A stretch of DNA of 64,000 bases from an uncultured bacterium (lineage in GTDB: Bacteria > Verrucomicrobiota > Lentisphaeria > Victivallales > UBA1829). Both the position numbers and the translations under genes were made by a program. Positions 37,814 through 46,646 of this stretch are shown here, one piece after another. Each line of letters begins with the position of its first letter. The first letter of the stretch is position 1. The notes under the pieces were generated by a model. That model was not told where the DNA came from. It did not search any database and worked only from the letters and a program-made list of their open reading frames with translations. The stretch spans positions 62,001 to 126,000 of the forward strand of contig URKJ01000006.1 in the NCBI GenBank assembly GCA_900548385.1, in the 5' to 3' direction.

Positions 37814-38554
37814 TCAATTCAGTTTGCTTTTAATCTCTTCCAGCGGCTCGACTTTTGCACAGCCGGACGGAAGGTTGACGCGCGCAGCCGTCCAGTGCGC
37901 CGCATTGACAAGAACTTTCTGAACGTTCGGATCATAGTAGATCGGGAATGTTTCATGGCCGGGCGAAAAATAGAAGATGCGTCCGCTGCCGCGGGTGAAA
38001 GTCACGCCGCTGCGGAAAACCTCTCCGCCTTCATACCAGGTGATGAACACGGTATCGTCCGGACGCGGAATATCAAACCGTTCGCCGTACATCTCCGTGT
38101 GCGGAATCTCGAAGTATTCCGGGAGCCCGGCGGCGATCGGATGCGAGCGTTCAATCACCCACACGCGTTCTTTCTCTCCGACTTCCCGCCATCTCAGATC
38201 CCCGGTCGTGCCGAGCATGCGCATGAAAATCTTGGATTTATGCCCGGAGTGAAGAACAACAAGCCCCATCCCGGCAAGAACGCGTTTCTGAACGCGGTCC
38301 ACGATCTCATCCCGTACTTCGCTGTGCGCACAGTGTCCCCACCAGAACAGGACGTCGGTATTGTCAAGCACTTCCTGCGTAAGCCCGTGTTCGGGTTCGT
38401 CAAGCGTAGCCGTACGGACTTCAAAATCTCCCTCGTTGTTCAGGAAATCCGCAATCGCCTGATGGATTCCTTTCGGATAAACGGCCTGAACTGCGGCATT
38501 TCCCTTTTCGTGGCGGAACTCATTCCACACCGTGACTCTGATCTTCTGCTTCAT
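37814..38554 (-). CDS. ThuA-like domain protein
   Basis: 246 residues. ThuA fold features include LFWWGHCAHSEV (about 75-86), LVVLHSGHKS and IFYFSPGHETFP, the class-I-glutamine-amidotransferase-like core seen in trehalose-utilisation proteins. These proteins often accompany Gfo/Idh enzymes and are thought to process keto-sugar intermediates. The start is fixed by GGAGGAGAGCAGGAT before the ATG. Confidence 0.87.
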   Translation of the reverse strand: MKQKIRVTVWNEFRHEKGNAAVQAVYPKGIHQAIADFLNNEGDFEVRTATLDEPEHGLTQEVLDNTDVLFWWGHCAHSEVRDEIVDRVQKRVLAGMGLVVLHSGHKSKIFMRMLGTTGDLRWREVGEKERVWVIERSHPIAAGLPEYFEIPHTEMYGERFDIPRPDDTVFITWYEGGEVFRSGVTFTRGSGRIFYFSPGHETFPIYYDPNVQKVLVNAAHWTAARVNLPSGCAKVEPLEEIKSKLN

Positions 38555-38600
38555 ATCCTGCTCTCCTCCTTTTAGTGACTGAAAAAGTTCGATAATATTT

Positions 38601-38628
38601 AATATACACGCTTGAAAAATCACGTCAA
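38601..38628 (-). promoter_or_regulatory. promoter for the thuA operon
   Basis: Minus strand: TTGACG, 16 bases, TATATT. The -35 lies immediately next to the dyad 38632-38666, the position of a class II activator. Confidence 0.6.
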
Positions 38629-38631
38629 GAA

Positions 38632-38666
38632 TGTAATAGTACACAATATGTGATAAAAACATTACA
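38632..38666. promoter_or_regulatory. inverted-repeat operator, probable AraC-type binding site
   Basis: TGTAAT (38632-38637) and ATTACA (38661-38666) form an inverted pair; inside lies CACA-ATA-TGTG (38642-38652), a second dyad. It fills the gap between thuA and the divergent AraC-type gene. Confidence 0.5.
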
Positions 38667-38681
38667 CTTTGTGAGCGCTGT

Positions 38682-39533
38682 ATGAGACTCTGGCAAGTAC
38701 GTTTTCAGATATTGAAACCGGTCGAATCTCTTCCGATTCCGGACGAGATCGTTCTGGAGGTCCAGAATTCCCCCTCCTACCATTTGGAAGGCGGGAAACG
38801 GAGAGTGGACGAGGGGTGTGCCCAGATCGTCACAACGGTCTCCGGCGAAGGAGCGTTCCGCTGCAGGAACAAAATCACCCGGCTGCTGCCCGGCAAAACG
38901 TTCATGGCGCGGCTCTGCGACCCCGACACCGCCTATTATTATCCCGGACACGCTTCCGAGCCGTGGGTCTTCATCTGGATCTCCTTCTACGGCAAATACA
39001 TGGAGGAGATACTCAACGACCTGAATGCCCGTCACGGCTATGTGTTCGATCTTCCGCTCGACAAAGGGTTTGTCAAACATCTGGAATCCTACAAAAGCCA
39101 GAATAACACCTTTCAGTTTATCACGCCGACCGCGGGCGCCAAGATCGTGTTCGACGCCCTCGCGCTGTTCGGCGAGAGCTTCGGGGAACAGGAAAGTTTT
39201 TCGCCCAAAGCGGAGCTGGTCCGTTCCGCCCAGGAACTGATCTCGTCGAATCTGGAACGTGAACTGGATATTGCGGCAATCGCGGAACGGCTCCATGTAT
39301 CCAGAGAACACCTGACCCGCGTCTTCCGGGCGCAGACCGGCATCACGCCGGGTGCGTTCGCCGCGGATGAACGTATGCGTGTTGCACGCCGTCTGCTGCG
39401 GGACAACACGCTCACCTGCAAAGAGATCGGGGAACGCCTCGGATACGTCTCCGCGACCAGTTTCGCCCGTGCTTTCAAAAATTACCATCAATGCAGTCCG
39501 GACAGCTACAAAAACCGGAAAGGAAACCCGTAA
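38682..39533 (+). CDS. AraC-family transcriptional regulator
   Basis: 283 residues: cupin-type sensor (about 45-140) and C-terminal double helix-turn-helix, with LDIAAIAERLHVSREHLTRVF and a second, GYVSATSFARAFKNY. It faces the thuA operon across a short gap and also precedes an ABC binding-protein gene by 3 bases, so it may control both. The ribosome site is weak (GAG). Confidence 0.88.
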   Translation: MRLWQVRFQILKPVESLPIPDEIVLEVQNSPSYHLEGGKRRVDEGCAQIVTTVSGEGAFRCRNKITRLLPGKTFMARLCDPDTAYYYPGHASEPWVFIWISFYGKYMEEILNDLNARHGYVFDLPLDKGFVKHLESYKSQNNTFQFITPTAGAKIVFDALALFGESFGEQESFSPKAELVRSAQELISSNLERELDIAAIAERLHVSREHLTRVFRAQTGITPGAFAADERMRVARRLLRDNTLTCKEIGERLGYVSATSFARAFKNYHQCSPDSYKNRKGNP

Positions 39534-39536
39534 ACC

Positions 39537-41123
39537 ATGAATCTCAGAATCCTCTCGGTTCTGCTCCTGCTCGGAGCAATCCTCGCCATCCCGTTCCTGT
39601 TCCGTCCCGCCGCGCCGGCAGGGAAAACCGACGGAGAAACGGAACGGCTCGTAATCATTACACCCCACAACGAAACCATCAAATATGAATGGGAACAGGC
39701 ATTCCGGAAACATTACCGGAAAAAATTCGGCAAAGACATCGTATTCGACTACCGTGCTCCGGGCGGAACCTCCGACATCATGCGCTATATCGCCGACCGC
39801 TATCAGACGGAATTCCGGCGTTACTGCGAAGAGCACGGGCTTCCGTGGAACAGCCTGACCGCATCCGCATTCGCCCGCGATCAAAAACCGTCCGCTCCGG
39901 CGGAAGCCAGAACCGCACGCAAGGCATTTCTGAATTCGGACGTTTCCATCGGAATCGACCTCATGGCGGGCGGCGGAACCTTTGAACTCGCCCGAAACGC
40001 CAATGCCGGATTCGCCGTGAATGCGGGAATCCGGGAAAAATACCCCGAACTGCTTGACCCGGCAATTATCCCGCAGTCTTTCGGCGGCGAACTGCTTTAC
40101 GACCCCGCCGGGCGTTACTATGGACTCTGCCTTTCCACATTCGGAATCTGTTACAACACCGACCGCATCCGGGAAATGGAAGACAAGACTCCACCGCGCC
40201 GTTGGGCGGACCTTGCCGCGCCGCGCTTCTTCAACCGCATCGTCATCGGGGATCCGAGCAAATCCGGTTCCATCAACAAATGTTTTGAAGTCATGATTCA
40301 ACAGCTGATGGCGGAACGCAACTCGCCCGAACGCGGCTGGCGCGACGGACTGAATCTCATCAAACGGATCATCGCCAACGCATTCACCGTCACCGACAGC
40401 GCGGGCAAAGTCACGCGGGACGTTGCCGCCGGAGCCGCGGCGGCGGGAATGGCGATCGACACCTACGGACTCACCGAACGCGAATGGAGCGGCATACAGT
40501 TCCGCGGAAAACCGCATTTCAACTACGTCGCCCCCGAAGGCGGGACGGCTGTTTCTCCCGACCCGATCCAGCTTCTGCGCGGAGCGCCGAACAAACGCGC
40601 CGCCGTTGAACTGATCGCGTTCCTGCTCTCCAAAGAGGGGCAGAAGCTCATGTGTTTCAATCCCGGCACACCGGGAGGTCCTGTGCGCAGCACCCTGCGC
40701 CGTCCGCCGATCCGTCGGGATCTGTATGCCAAACAGTATGAAAAATTCCGTTCCGATCCTGATTACAACCCCTATGCCTCCGGTTCCTCCTTCACCTATC
40801 ATCCGGAATGGACCGGACGCTACTACACGCTGCTGCGCATTCTTCTGCGCACCATCATGCTGGATTGTCAGGACGAACTGCGCGACGCCTGGAAAGCCAT
40901 TATCGACGCGGGCGGCCCCGATGCCGTTCCTGAAGCAATGGAGTATTTCAACCGTCTGCCGTTTGAATATAAAGACGCTTCCGCCGCCGCACAGAGCATG
41001 CGCCGGAGCGAAACGCGCACCGCCGTCGATATTGCCAGAACAAAACGGGAATGGCGCGACGCCATGCGCGCGAATTACCGCAAAGCCGCCGAACTTGCCC
41101 GGAAAAAAGGATCCGTAAAATGA
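39537..41123 (+). CDS. ABC transporter substrate-binding protein, iron(III)-type family
   Basis: 528 residues with an N-terminal signal or anchor (MNLRILSVLLLLGAILAIPF) and the pattern of COG1840 binding proteins (VIITPHNETIKYEW, TDIAPGGTSDI-like APGGTSDIMRY, then MAGGGTFELAR and SLSTFGICYNTDRI-like LSTFGICYNT). It is longer than most (about 340), with an extra C-terminal helical part. It is coupled to the permease by an ATGA overlap. Iron is not certain; sugars or phosphonates are possible. Confidence 0.8.
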   Translation: MNLRILSVLLLLGAILAIPFLFRPAAPAGKTDGETERLVIITPHNETIKYEWEQAFRKHYRKKFGKDIVFDYRAPGGTSDIMRYIADRYQTEFRRYCEEHGLPWNSLTASAFARDQKPSAPAEARTARKAFLNSDVSIGIDLMAGGGTFELARNANAGFAVNAGIREKYPELLDPAIIPQSFGGELLYDPAGRYYGLCLSTFGICYNTDRIREMEDKTPPRRWADLAAPRFFNRIVIGDPSKSGSINKCFEVMIQQLMAERNSPERGWRDGLNLIKRIIANAFTVTDSAGKVTRDVAAGAAAAGMAIDTYGLTEREWSGIQFRGKPHFNYVAPEGGTAVSPDPIQLLRGAPNKRAAVELIAFLLSKEGQKLMCFNPGTPGGPVRSTLRRPPIRRDLYAKQYEKFRSDPDYNPYASGSSFTYHPEWTGRYYTLLRILLRTIMLDCQDELRDAWKAIIDAGGPDAVPEAMEYFNRLPFEYKDASAAAQSMRRSETRTAVDIARTKREWRDAMRANYRKAAELARKKGSVK

Positions 41124-42781
41124 AATTGTTCCGTTATCTCTTTGCCGTTCTGATCACCGCTTTTCTGTTTCTCTTCCTGCTTCTGCCGATCTACACGGTC
41201 GTGGCGGAGGGGCTGAATCCCTCGCTGATCCGGGAAGTCTTTTCCAACTTCATCTATCTGGAAGGACTGCTGAATTCCTTCAAGATCGCCATCGTCACCA
41301 CGCTGCTGGTCTTCCTGATCGCCCTGCCTATGGCGTTCCTGTACGACTCTTACGATTTTCCCGGTAAGAGCATGACCCACCTTGCGGCAATGATTCCGAT
41401 GATCCTTCCCCCGTTCGTCGGTGCGCTCGGATTTCAGCAGATACTCGGTCATTACGGCGTTCTCAACACCATTCTCGTGGAATGCGGTTTTCCGCGCGTC
41501 GATTTTCTCGGCGGAAATGGACGCTTCTGGTCGATCTGCCTGATCGAAGCCCTGCATCTCTATCCGATTCTCTACTTGAATCTGGTATCGTCGCTCGGCA
41601 GCATTGATCCGGCGATGCAGGAGGCGGCGCGCAACATCGGCGCGGGCTGGTTCCGGCGCTTCTTCCGCATCACCCTGCCCCTGCTGAAACCGGGAATCCT
41701 CGCCGGCGGAAGCATCGTACTGATCTGGAGCTTCACCGAACTCGGAACTCCGCTGATGTTCGGTTACAACCGCGTTACCCCCGTTCAGATTCTCAACGGA
41801 TTGACCGAACTGGAGACCAATCCGGAGCCCTACGCTCTTGTAACCGTCATGCTGATCCTTTCCTCACTGATGTACCTGCTGGCGAAATGGCTGCTGCGTT
41901 CATCGACGGGGACGATCGTCAAGGGTACGGCGGGGACGTCATCGGCGCCGCTTGCCGGCATACGCGGACTTCTGCCGTCCGGCTTCTTCCTTCTGATCAC
42001 ACTGCTCGCCGCACTGCCGCATATCGCGCTGATCCTGACGGCGTTCTCGCTGAACTGGTACGGCACGCTGCTGCCGGAACACTGGAGCATGCTGAACTTC
42101 GAAAACGCATTGACAAACAAACTCGTCGTTCCAAGCATATTGAACAGTCTGCGCTACTCCTCGCTGGCGATGCTTGCGGCTCTTGCGGCGGGACTCGTCA
42201 TTGCGCTGATCGTCCAGCGCTGGAAACTGCCGTTCGCGTGGCTGCTGGATGCACTCGGCATGCTGCCGCTGGCGGTTCCGGGAATCGTGGTGGCGTTCGG
42301 CTACCTGGGAATGTCGGTGGAATACCGCTGGGCGGCGGAAATCTTCGACCCGCAGGACAACCCCATTTGGCTGCTTGCAATCGCTTATGCCGTGCGGCGT
42401 CTGCCGTATGTCCTGCGTTCGGTGAGCGCCGGGCTTGAACAGACTCCCGTCGAATTTGAGGAAGCCGCACGCACGTTCGGCGCGGGACCGCTCCGCACTC
42501 TGCGCAAGATCACGGTTCCGCTGATCATGGCAAATCTGGTGGTTGGTGCGCTGTTTGCATTCAGCTTCTCCATGCTGGAGGTCTCCGACTCTCTGATCCT
42601 GGCTCAGAAAGCGGAATACTTCCCCATCACGCGCGCGATCTTCGATCTTTCACAGATTCTCGGTTCGGGTCCGTTCACAGCATGTGCGTTCGGCGTCTGG
42701 ACCATGCTCTTCCTCGCCGCGACACTTGCCGCCGCCGGAGCAATCCTCGGAAAGAAGATCGGTTCCGTCTTCCGGATTTGA
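41120..42781 (+). CDS. ABC transporter permease, two fused membrane domains
   Basis: 553 residues with about 12 membrane helices in two homologous halves. Each half carries an EAA loop: AARNIGAGWFRRFFRITLPL (about 193-212) and AARTFGAGPLRTLRKITVPL. This is the FbpB/ThiP type in which one gene supplies both permease domains. No ATPase gene is next to it; the next gene is a sigma factor, so the ATPase must be encoded elsewhere. Starts at the ATG overlapping the binding-protein stop. Confidence 0.88.
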   Translation: MKLFRYLFAVLITAFLFLFLLLPIYTVVAEGLNPSLIREVFSNFIYLEGLLNSFKIAIVTTLLVFLIALPMAFLYDSYDFPGKSMTHLAAMIPMILPPFVGALGFQQILGHYGVLNTILVECGFPRVDFLGGNGRFWSICLIEALHLYPILYLNLVSSLGSIDPAMQEAARNIGAGWFRRFFRITLPLLKPGILAGGSIVLIWSFTELGTPLMFGYNRVTPVQILNGLTELETNPEPYALVTVMLILSSLMYLLAKWLLRSSTGTIVKGTAGTSSAPLAGIRGLLPSGFFLLITLLAALPHIALILTAFSLNWYGTLLPEHWSMLNFENALTNKLVVPSILNSLRYSSLAMLAALAAGLVIALIVQRWKLPFAWLLDALGMLPLAVPGIVVAFGYLGMSVEYRWAAEIFDPQDNPIWLLAIAYAVRRLPYVLRSVSAGLEQTPVEFEEAARTFGAGPLRTLRKITVPLIMANLVVGALFAFSFSMLEVSDSLILAQKAEYFPITRAIFDLSQILGSGPFTACAFGVWTMLFLAATLAAAGAILGKKIGSVFRI

Positions 42782-42805
42782 AAAAACGCGCACTGCCGTT
42801 ATATT
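42778..42805 (+). promoter_or_regulatory. promoter for the ECF sigma gene, -35 overlapping a stop codon
   Basis: TTGAAA, 16 bases, TATATT; the TGA inside TTGAAA is the stop codon of the permease gene. 28 bases lie between the -10 and the ATG. Confidence 0.55.
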
Positions 42806-42832
42806 ACTCCGATAACCAATCAGGAACCGTTT

Positions 42833-43339
42833 ATGATCTCCGAATCCGCAATTCAGGAACTCTACAAGGCCATCGCCCCGAAACTGACCAATTATCTGGT
42901 CGCCAACGGCAGTGAATACGCCGCGGCATGTGATATTGTGCAGGAAGCGTTTCTGCGCCTGTGGAAAAAACGGGAGGATTTCTCCGGAACAGATTCCATT
43001 TCCGCATTTCTCTTCGCCGTGGCGCGGAACCTGAAAATCGACCGTTTCCGCCGCAACAGGTTTTATGTGTTTCAGGAGGAAATCGCCGAGGGCGATATGG
43101 GGCTTGCCGAACCGGAGCGTCTTCAGGATGATGTCGGGTATCTGCGCAAACGTCTGCAGCAGGCGCTTGCACAGCTCTCCGATGACCTGCGCAATACCTA
43201 TACCCTGTTCCAGATCGGAAAACAGTCGATCAAGCAGATCGCGGCGGAGACTGGCGCTTCGGAAAGTCTCGTCAAAGTCCGCATTCACCGCGCCAAACAG
43301 AAATTGCAGGAACTGCTTGCGGATCTTCAGGAAAAATAA
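42833..43339 (+). CDS. ECF-type RNA polymerase sigma factor
   Basis: 168 residues. Region 2 includes DIVQEAFLRLWKKREDF and SISAFLFAVARNLKIDRFRR; region 4 is LSDDLRNTYTLFQIGKQSI with IAAETGASESLVKVRIHRAK. No region 3, as in ECF sigma factors. No anti-sigma factor with a membrane segment is next to it; the small gene after it may be a partner. Confidence 0.87.
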   Translation: MISESAIQELYKAIAPKLTNYLVANGSEYAAACDIVQEAFLRLWKKREDFSGTDSISAFLFAVARNLKIDRFRRNRFYVFQEEIAEGDMGLAEPERLQDDVGYLRKRLQQALAQLSDDLRNTYTLFQIGKQSIKQIAAETGASESLVKVRIHRAKQKLQELLADLQEK

Positions 43340-43416
43340 TCCGTTTTTTTTCCGGAATGCTGTAACCTTTCCGTTTCCGGTGCGTTTTCAAAGAAAACCA
43401 GAAAGAGAGATCAAAG

Positions 43417-43632
43417 ATGAAACCAGACAAGCCGGTTCCCGATATCGACAACCTGATGGAAAAAGCATTTCAGCTTCCCCCGCCGCCCATACCGGATTTC
43501 TCCGCAACGGAAGAACCGCAGGGTCCGGTGGAACTCTCAATGGACGATCTTGACATGCTCGCGGCAGCGGGGAAAAACGCATTCCAGGAAACTCTCCGGA
43601 AACAGCGGAAAGAATCGCACGACGGACTCTGA
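43417..43632 (+). CDS. small hypothetical protein, 71 aa, downstream of the ECF sigma factor
   Basis: An acidic protein rich in Pro, Glu and Asp (FQLPPPPIPDFSATEEPQG), with no membrane segment. It lies 77 bases after the sigma gene behind an AGAGAG site. Proximity suggests a regulator of the sigma factor, but there is no domain evidence and the frame could be chance. Confidence 0.5.
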   Translation: MKPDKPVPDIDNLMEKAFQLPPPPIPDFSATEEPQGPVELSMDDLDMLAAAGKNAFQETLRKQRKESHDGL

Positions 43633-43646
43633 CCGGACTTCCGCCG

Positions 43647-44966
43647 TCAGGAAGCGTGACGCCGGCGCACAACAAGAATCGAAAGCAGCATACAGAGTCC
43701 GAGCAGATACGGATAGCAGAGGAACTTCAGCACGTCGATGGAAGAGACCGCGGCGGATCCGCCCGCAAGGCCGATGGCGGCAAGAATCTGCGCACCATAA
43801 GGAATAATGCCCTGAACGACGCAGGATGACGTATCCAGCAGACTGGCGGAACGTTTCGGTTCCACCTGATAGCGTTCCGCAATATCCCTGGCGATCGGCC
43901 CCGCGATCACAATGGCGACCGTGTTATTGGCAGTGAACAGGTTGACCGCCATCACCAGCGCGGAAATTCCCAGTTCCGCACCACGGCGTCCCCGGATATG
44001 GCGTTCGATCTTCAGCAGCAGATACTCGATCCCGCCATTGTAACGGATCACGCGGAGCAATCCGCCCGCAAGCAGCGCCACGATCAGCGTTTCCGACATG
44101 CTGAGCGCCCCTTTTCCCATCACATCCAGAAAAGTCCAGAAACTGAACGCTCCGCTGCAAAGCCCGATCACTCCGGCAAAAACGGTCCCGAAAATCAGCA
44201 GAGCCATCACGTTGAATCCGAGCACAGCCAGAATCAGAACCGAAAGATACGGGAGCACCGCAATAAACGCACTCCAGTTGAGCACTTTGTTTTCCACATT
44301 GCCCGCCCCGTGACCGAGAAACAGATAAACAAGGATCGTCAGCACAGCGGCGGGAATCGCAATGCGGATATTGGAATAAAATTTGGCGCGCATCTCCACA
44401 CCCTGCGTACGGGTGGCGGCAATGGTGGTATCGGAGATCATCGACAAGTTGTCGCCGAACATGGATCCGCCGACCACGGCTCCGAGACAGAGTCCCATGG
44501 AAATCCCGATATTTTCCGTCAGTCCGATCGCAATCGGCGCCAGCGCAACGATCGTTCCGACCGATGTTCCGATGGAAATCGAAATAAAACACGCTACAAT
44601 GAACAGCCCGCAGACCAGCAGATTCGGCGGAACGAACGCAAGCGCTATATTGACCGCCGCATCCACGGCGCCCATCGCTTTCGCCGTATAGGCAAACGCT
44701 CCGGCAAGAATAAAGATCAGGCACATCGTCATGATGTCCACATTCCCCATCCCGTGTGCAAACAGTTCGATCTTGCTTTTGAGCGAGGCTTTGTGATTGA
44801 GCAGAAGCGCTGTCGCCGACGCAACGACAAACGCGATCGGCATCGGCACTTTATAAAAATCCCCGGAAGTTATGGAGAGTCCGAGGTAAAACAGAAGAAA
44901 CACGCCGAACGGAATCAGGGCACGCGCCCGCGGCGGACGGTTCAGGGAAAAATCGGTAATATCCAT
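43647..44966 (-). CDS. Na+/H+ antiporter NhaC-type
   Basis: 439 residues, about 11 membrane segments. Family features include FISISIGTSVGTIVALAPIA, LCLGAVVGGSMFGDNLSMIS and LLSILVVRRRHAS at the end. NhaC-type carriers exchange sodium (or metabolites such as malate and lactate) for protons. The start has a weak ribosome site; MDITDF is the first Met and fits family N-termini. A secreted-protein gene lies just upstream, 21 bases away on the same strand. Confidence 0.88.
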   Translation of the reverse strand: MDITDFSLNRPPRARALIPFGVFLLFYLGLSITSGDFYKVPMPIAFVVASATALLLNHKASLKSKIELFAHGMGNVDIMTMCLIFILAGAFAYTAKAMGAVDAAVNIALAFVPPNLLVCGLFIVACFISISIGTSVGTIVALAPIAIGLTENIGISMGLCLGAVVGGSMFGDNLSMISDTTIAATRTQGVEMRAKFYSNIRIAIPAAVLTILVYLFLGHGAGNVENKVLNWSAFIAVLPYLSVLILAVLGFNVMALLIFGTVFAGVIGLCSGAFSFWTFLDVMGKGALSMSETLIVALLAGGLLRVIRYNGGIEYLLLKIERHIRGRRGAELGISALVMAVNLFTANNTVAIVIAGPIARDIAERYQVEPKRSASLLDTSSCVVQGIIPYGAQILAAIGLAGGSAAVSSIDVLKFLCYPYLLGLCMLLSILVVRRRHAS

Positions 44967-44987
44967 AACCGGCAGGATACGCTTTCG

Positions 44988-45650
44988 TTAATTCTTGCTC
45001 TTTTTCTTGGAAGAGCGGTTTGCTGTTTTCCGGGCCTTGTTTACGGCGGTTTTCTCCGGTGTCCCGCCGCCGATCGAAACGCTTCCTTTTCCGGTCTTGA
45101 CGCTGGTCTCCACCATGGTTCCGCTTTCATCCGACGCACTCCGCCGGGATCTTTTCTCCGGAGCGGTCAGCTCCATATTTTTCGGGAAATTACTCTCCTG
45201 CGTCCCGGTTTCAAGGATCAGGACTTTCGGCTGCGCCTTTTCGATCTGCTCCCTGTACTGTTTCCGGACCTCATCCGGAAGCTCGTCGATCTTGACAAGA
45301 CTTACCCCGCCCCAGTGGGAAATACGGACATCGTTTTTCTGAAAATTGAGGATTTTGTATTTTTTGAAAACCGTTCCCGTCTTAGTCGTAAGATCAGGGC
45401 GGTTGCGGATTCTCTCCCGCCGCCGTTCGATCCGGCGGATATAGCGGCTGATCTCTTCCCGGCGTTCTTTCGGCCAGCGCTCCAGCGGAATCATCACCGC
45501 GCCCTCGCGGTGCAGAATGGTCAGTCCCTCCGCGGAATAAGACGCCACTGTGTAATTGCGGTACGTTTTTCCATCCGTCGTTGTTATATCGGCAGCCTGT
45601 GCAGCCGCGAAAACCGCCGCCAAACTAAAAAACAGCCCGATGTTTCTCAT
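44988..45650 (-). CDS. secreted protein with two tandem copies of a small beta domain
   Basis: 220 residues. A signal peptide (MRNIGLFFSLAAVFAAAQA) is followed by two related segments, DGKTYRNYTVASYSAEGLTI to RREEISRYI (about 22-68) and TGTVFKKYKILNFQKNDVRI to RKQYREQIE (about 83-130), an internal duplication, then a low-complexity basic tail (KKTANRSSKKKSKN). Similar domains occur in Lentisphaerota and Verrucomicrobia secreted proteins; function unknown. GGAG site at the ATG; a GTG two codons earlier is less likely. Confidence 0.75.
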   Translation of the reverse strand: MRNIGLFFSLAAVFAAAQAADITTTDGKTYRNYTVASYSAEGLTILHREGAVMIPLERWPKERREEISRYIRRIERRRERIRNRPDLTTKTGTVFKKYKILNFQKNDVRISHWGGVSLVKIDELPDEVRKQYREQIEKAQPKVLILETGTQESNFPKNMELTAPEKRSRRSASDESGTMVETSVKTGKGSVSIGGGTPEKTAVNKARKTANRSSKKKSKN

Positions 45651-45852
45651 ACGCACTCCGGTTCCTTATATCTGATCGTTCACTGTTACGGTTTTGAATC
45701 AAACATTACAATAATTCCATGTTCCGGAACAATGTAACACAAAAATTGCCAACTTGCAAGAATAAAATCCGTTTTTTTGATAAAATATGCGCACAGATTT
45801 GAGAGACAGTGCGTAAAGAGCAAGGTCCTGAAATTTATTCCGCTCCTCCATA

Positions 45853-45881
45853 TTGCAAAACAGGAAACTGCAATGTATATT
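45853..45881 (+). promoter_or_regulatory. promoter for the YczE-like gene
   Basis: TTGCAA, 17 bases, TATATT, 50 bases before the ATG. The preceding gap (45651-45852) contains a 10-base palindrome GTTCCGGAAC at 45721-45730. Confidence 0.55.
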
Positions 45882-45931
45882 ACCGTTCCATACGGCGTTG
45901 ATGCAGGATGCGCCGGAAAAGGACTGGTATC

Positions 45932-46594
45932 ATGTTGAAATTCGATTTGAAACGGCGCTGGCTCTGCTTTATTGCAGGAATCATCCTGAGCGGATTCGGC
46001 GTTGCTCTTTCCACTCAGGCGGGACTCGGCGCGACGCCGATCTCAAGCGTCCCTTATGTTCTCAGCTTCATCATCCCTCTGACATTCGGCACCTGGACGC
46101 TTCTGCTGAACATTCTGTTCGTATTCGTTCAGGTTGCAATCCTGCGGCGCGATTTTCCCAAACACCAGTATCTGCAGATTGCCGCCACAGTGCTGTTCGG
46201 GCTGATCATTGATCTCGGCATGTTCCTTACAAAACCGTTCTGTACGGATTTTTATCCGGCGCAGCTGCTGATGCTGGTCGGCGGATCAGCCATCCTCGCA
46301 GCGGGAATCGCCATGCAGGTCATGTCCGAAATTCTCTATCTGCCCGGCGATGGAATCGTCAAGGTCATTGCGGCAAAACTGAAATGGAATTTCGGCATTC
46401 TGAAAGTCAGCTTCGATGTAACTCTGACCGTTTCCGCCGTTCTGCTCTCTCTGCTCTTTCTCACGACACTTCAGGGTATCCGGGAAGGAACGGTTATCGG
46501 AGCGTTCTCCGTCGGCACAATGGTCAGCCTGTTTCTGGTCCCGCTGCGTTCCGTAAAAAAGTTCTGCTACGTCCGAAGCGGAAAAAGCGTTTGA
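45932..46594 (+). CDS. YczE/YitT-like integral membrane protein
   Basis: 220 residues, about five or six membrane helices (the first FIAGIILSGFGVALSTQAGL). The segment GLGATPISSVPYVLSF is the conserved start of YczE-like proteins. The biochemical role is unknown. The ATG at 45932 has an AGGA site at the right distance, so I prefer it over the one at 45908. Stop codon TGA lies inside the -35 element of the next gene's promoter. Confidence 0.82.
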   Translation: MLKFDLKRRWLCFIAGIILSGFGVALSTQAGLGATPISSVPYVLSFIIPLTFGTWTLLLNILFVFVQVAILRRDFPKHQYLQIAATVLFGLIIDLGMFLTKPFCTDFYPAQLLMLVGGSAILAAGIAMQVMSEILYLPGDGIVKVIAAKLKWNFGILKVSFDVTLTVSAVLLSLLFLTTLQGIREGTVIGAFSVGTMVSLFLVPLRSVKKFCYVRSGKSV

Positions 46595-46618
46595 AAAACG
46601 GCGGAACCGTGATATAGT
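46591..46618 (+). promoter_or_regulatory. promoter for the agmatine genes, overlapping the previous stop codon
   Basis: TTGAAA, 16 bases, TATAGT; TGA in TTGAAA is the YczE-like stop. The ATG follows 28 bases after the -10, with GGAGGA at 46638. Confidence 0.6.
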
Positions 46619-46646
46619 TCCCGCATGAAACCAACCCGGAGGAACC

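Noticed and set aside
45684..45739. TGTTAC...GTAACA inverted pair as an operator
   Set aside because: Only six bases match, spaced widely and off-centre to the nearby palindrome; could be chance.
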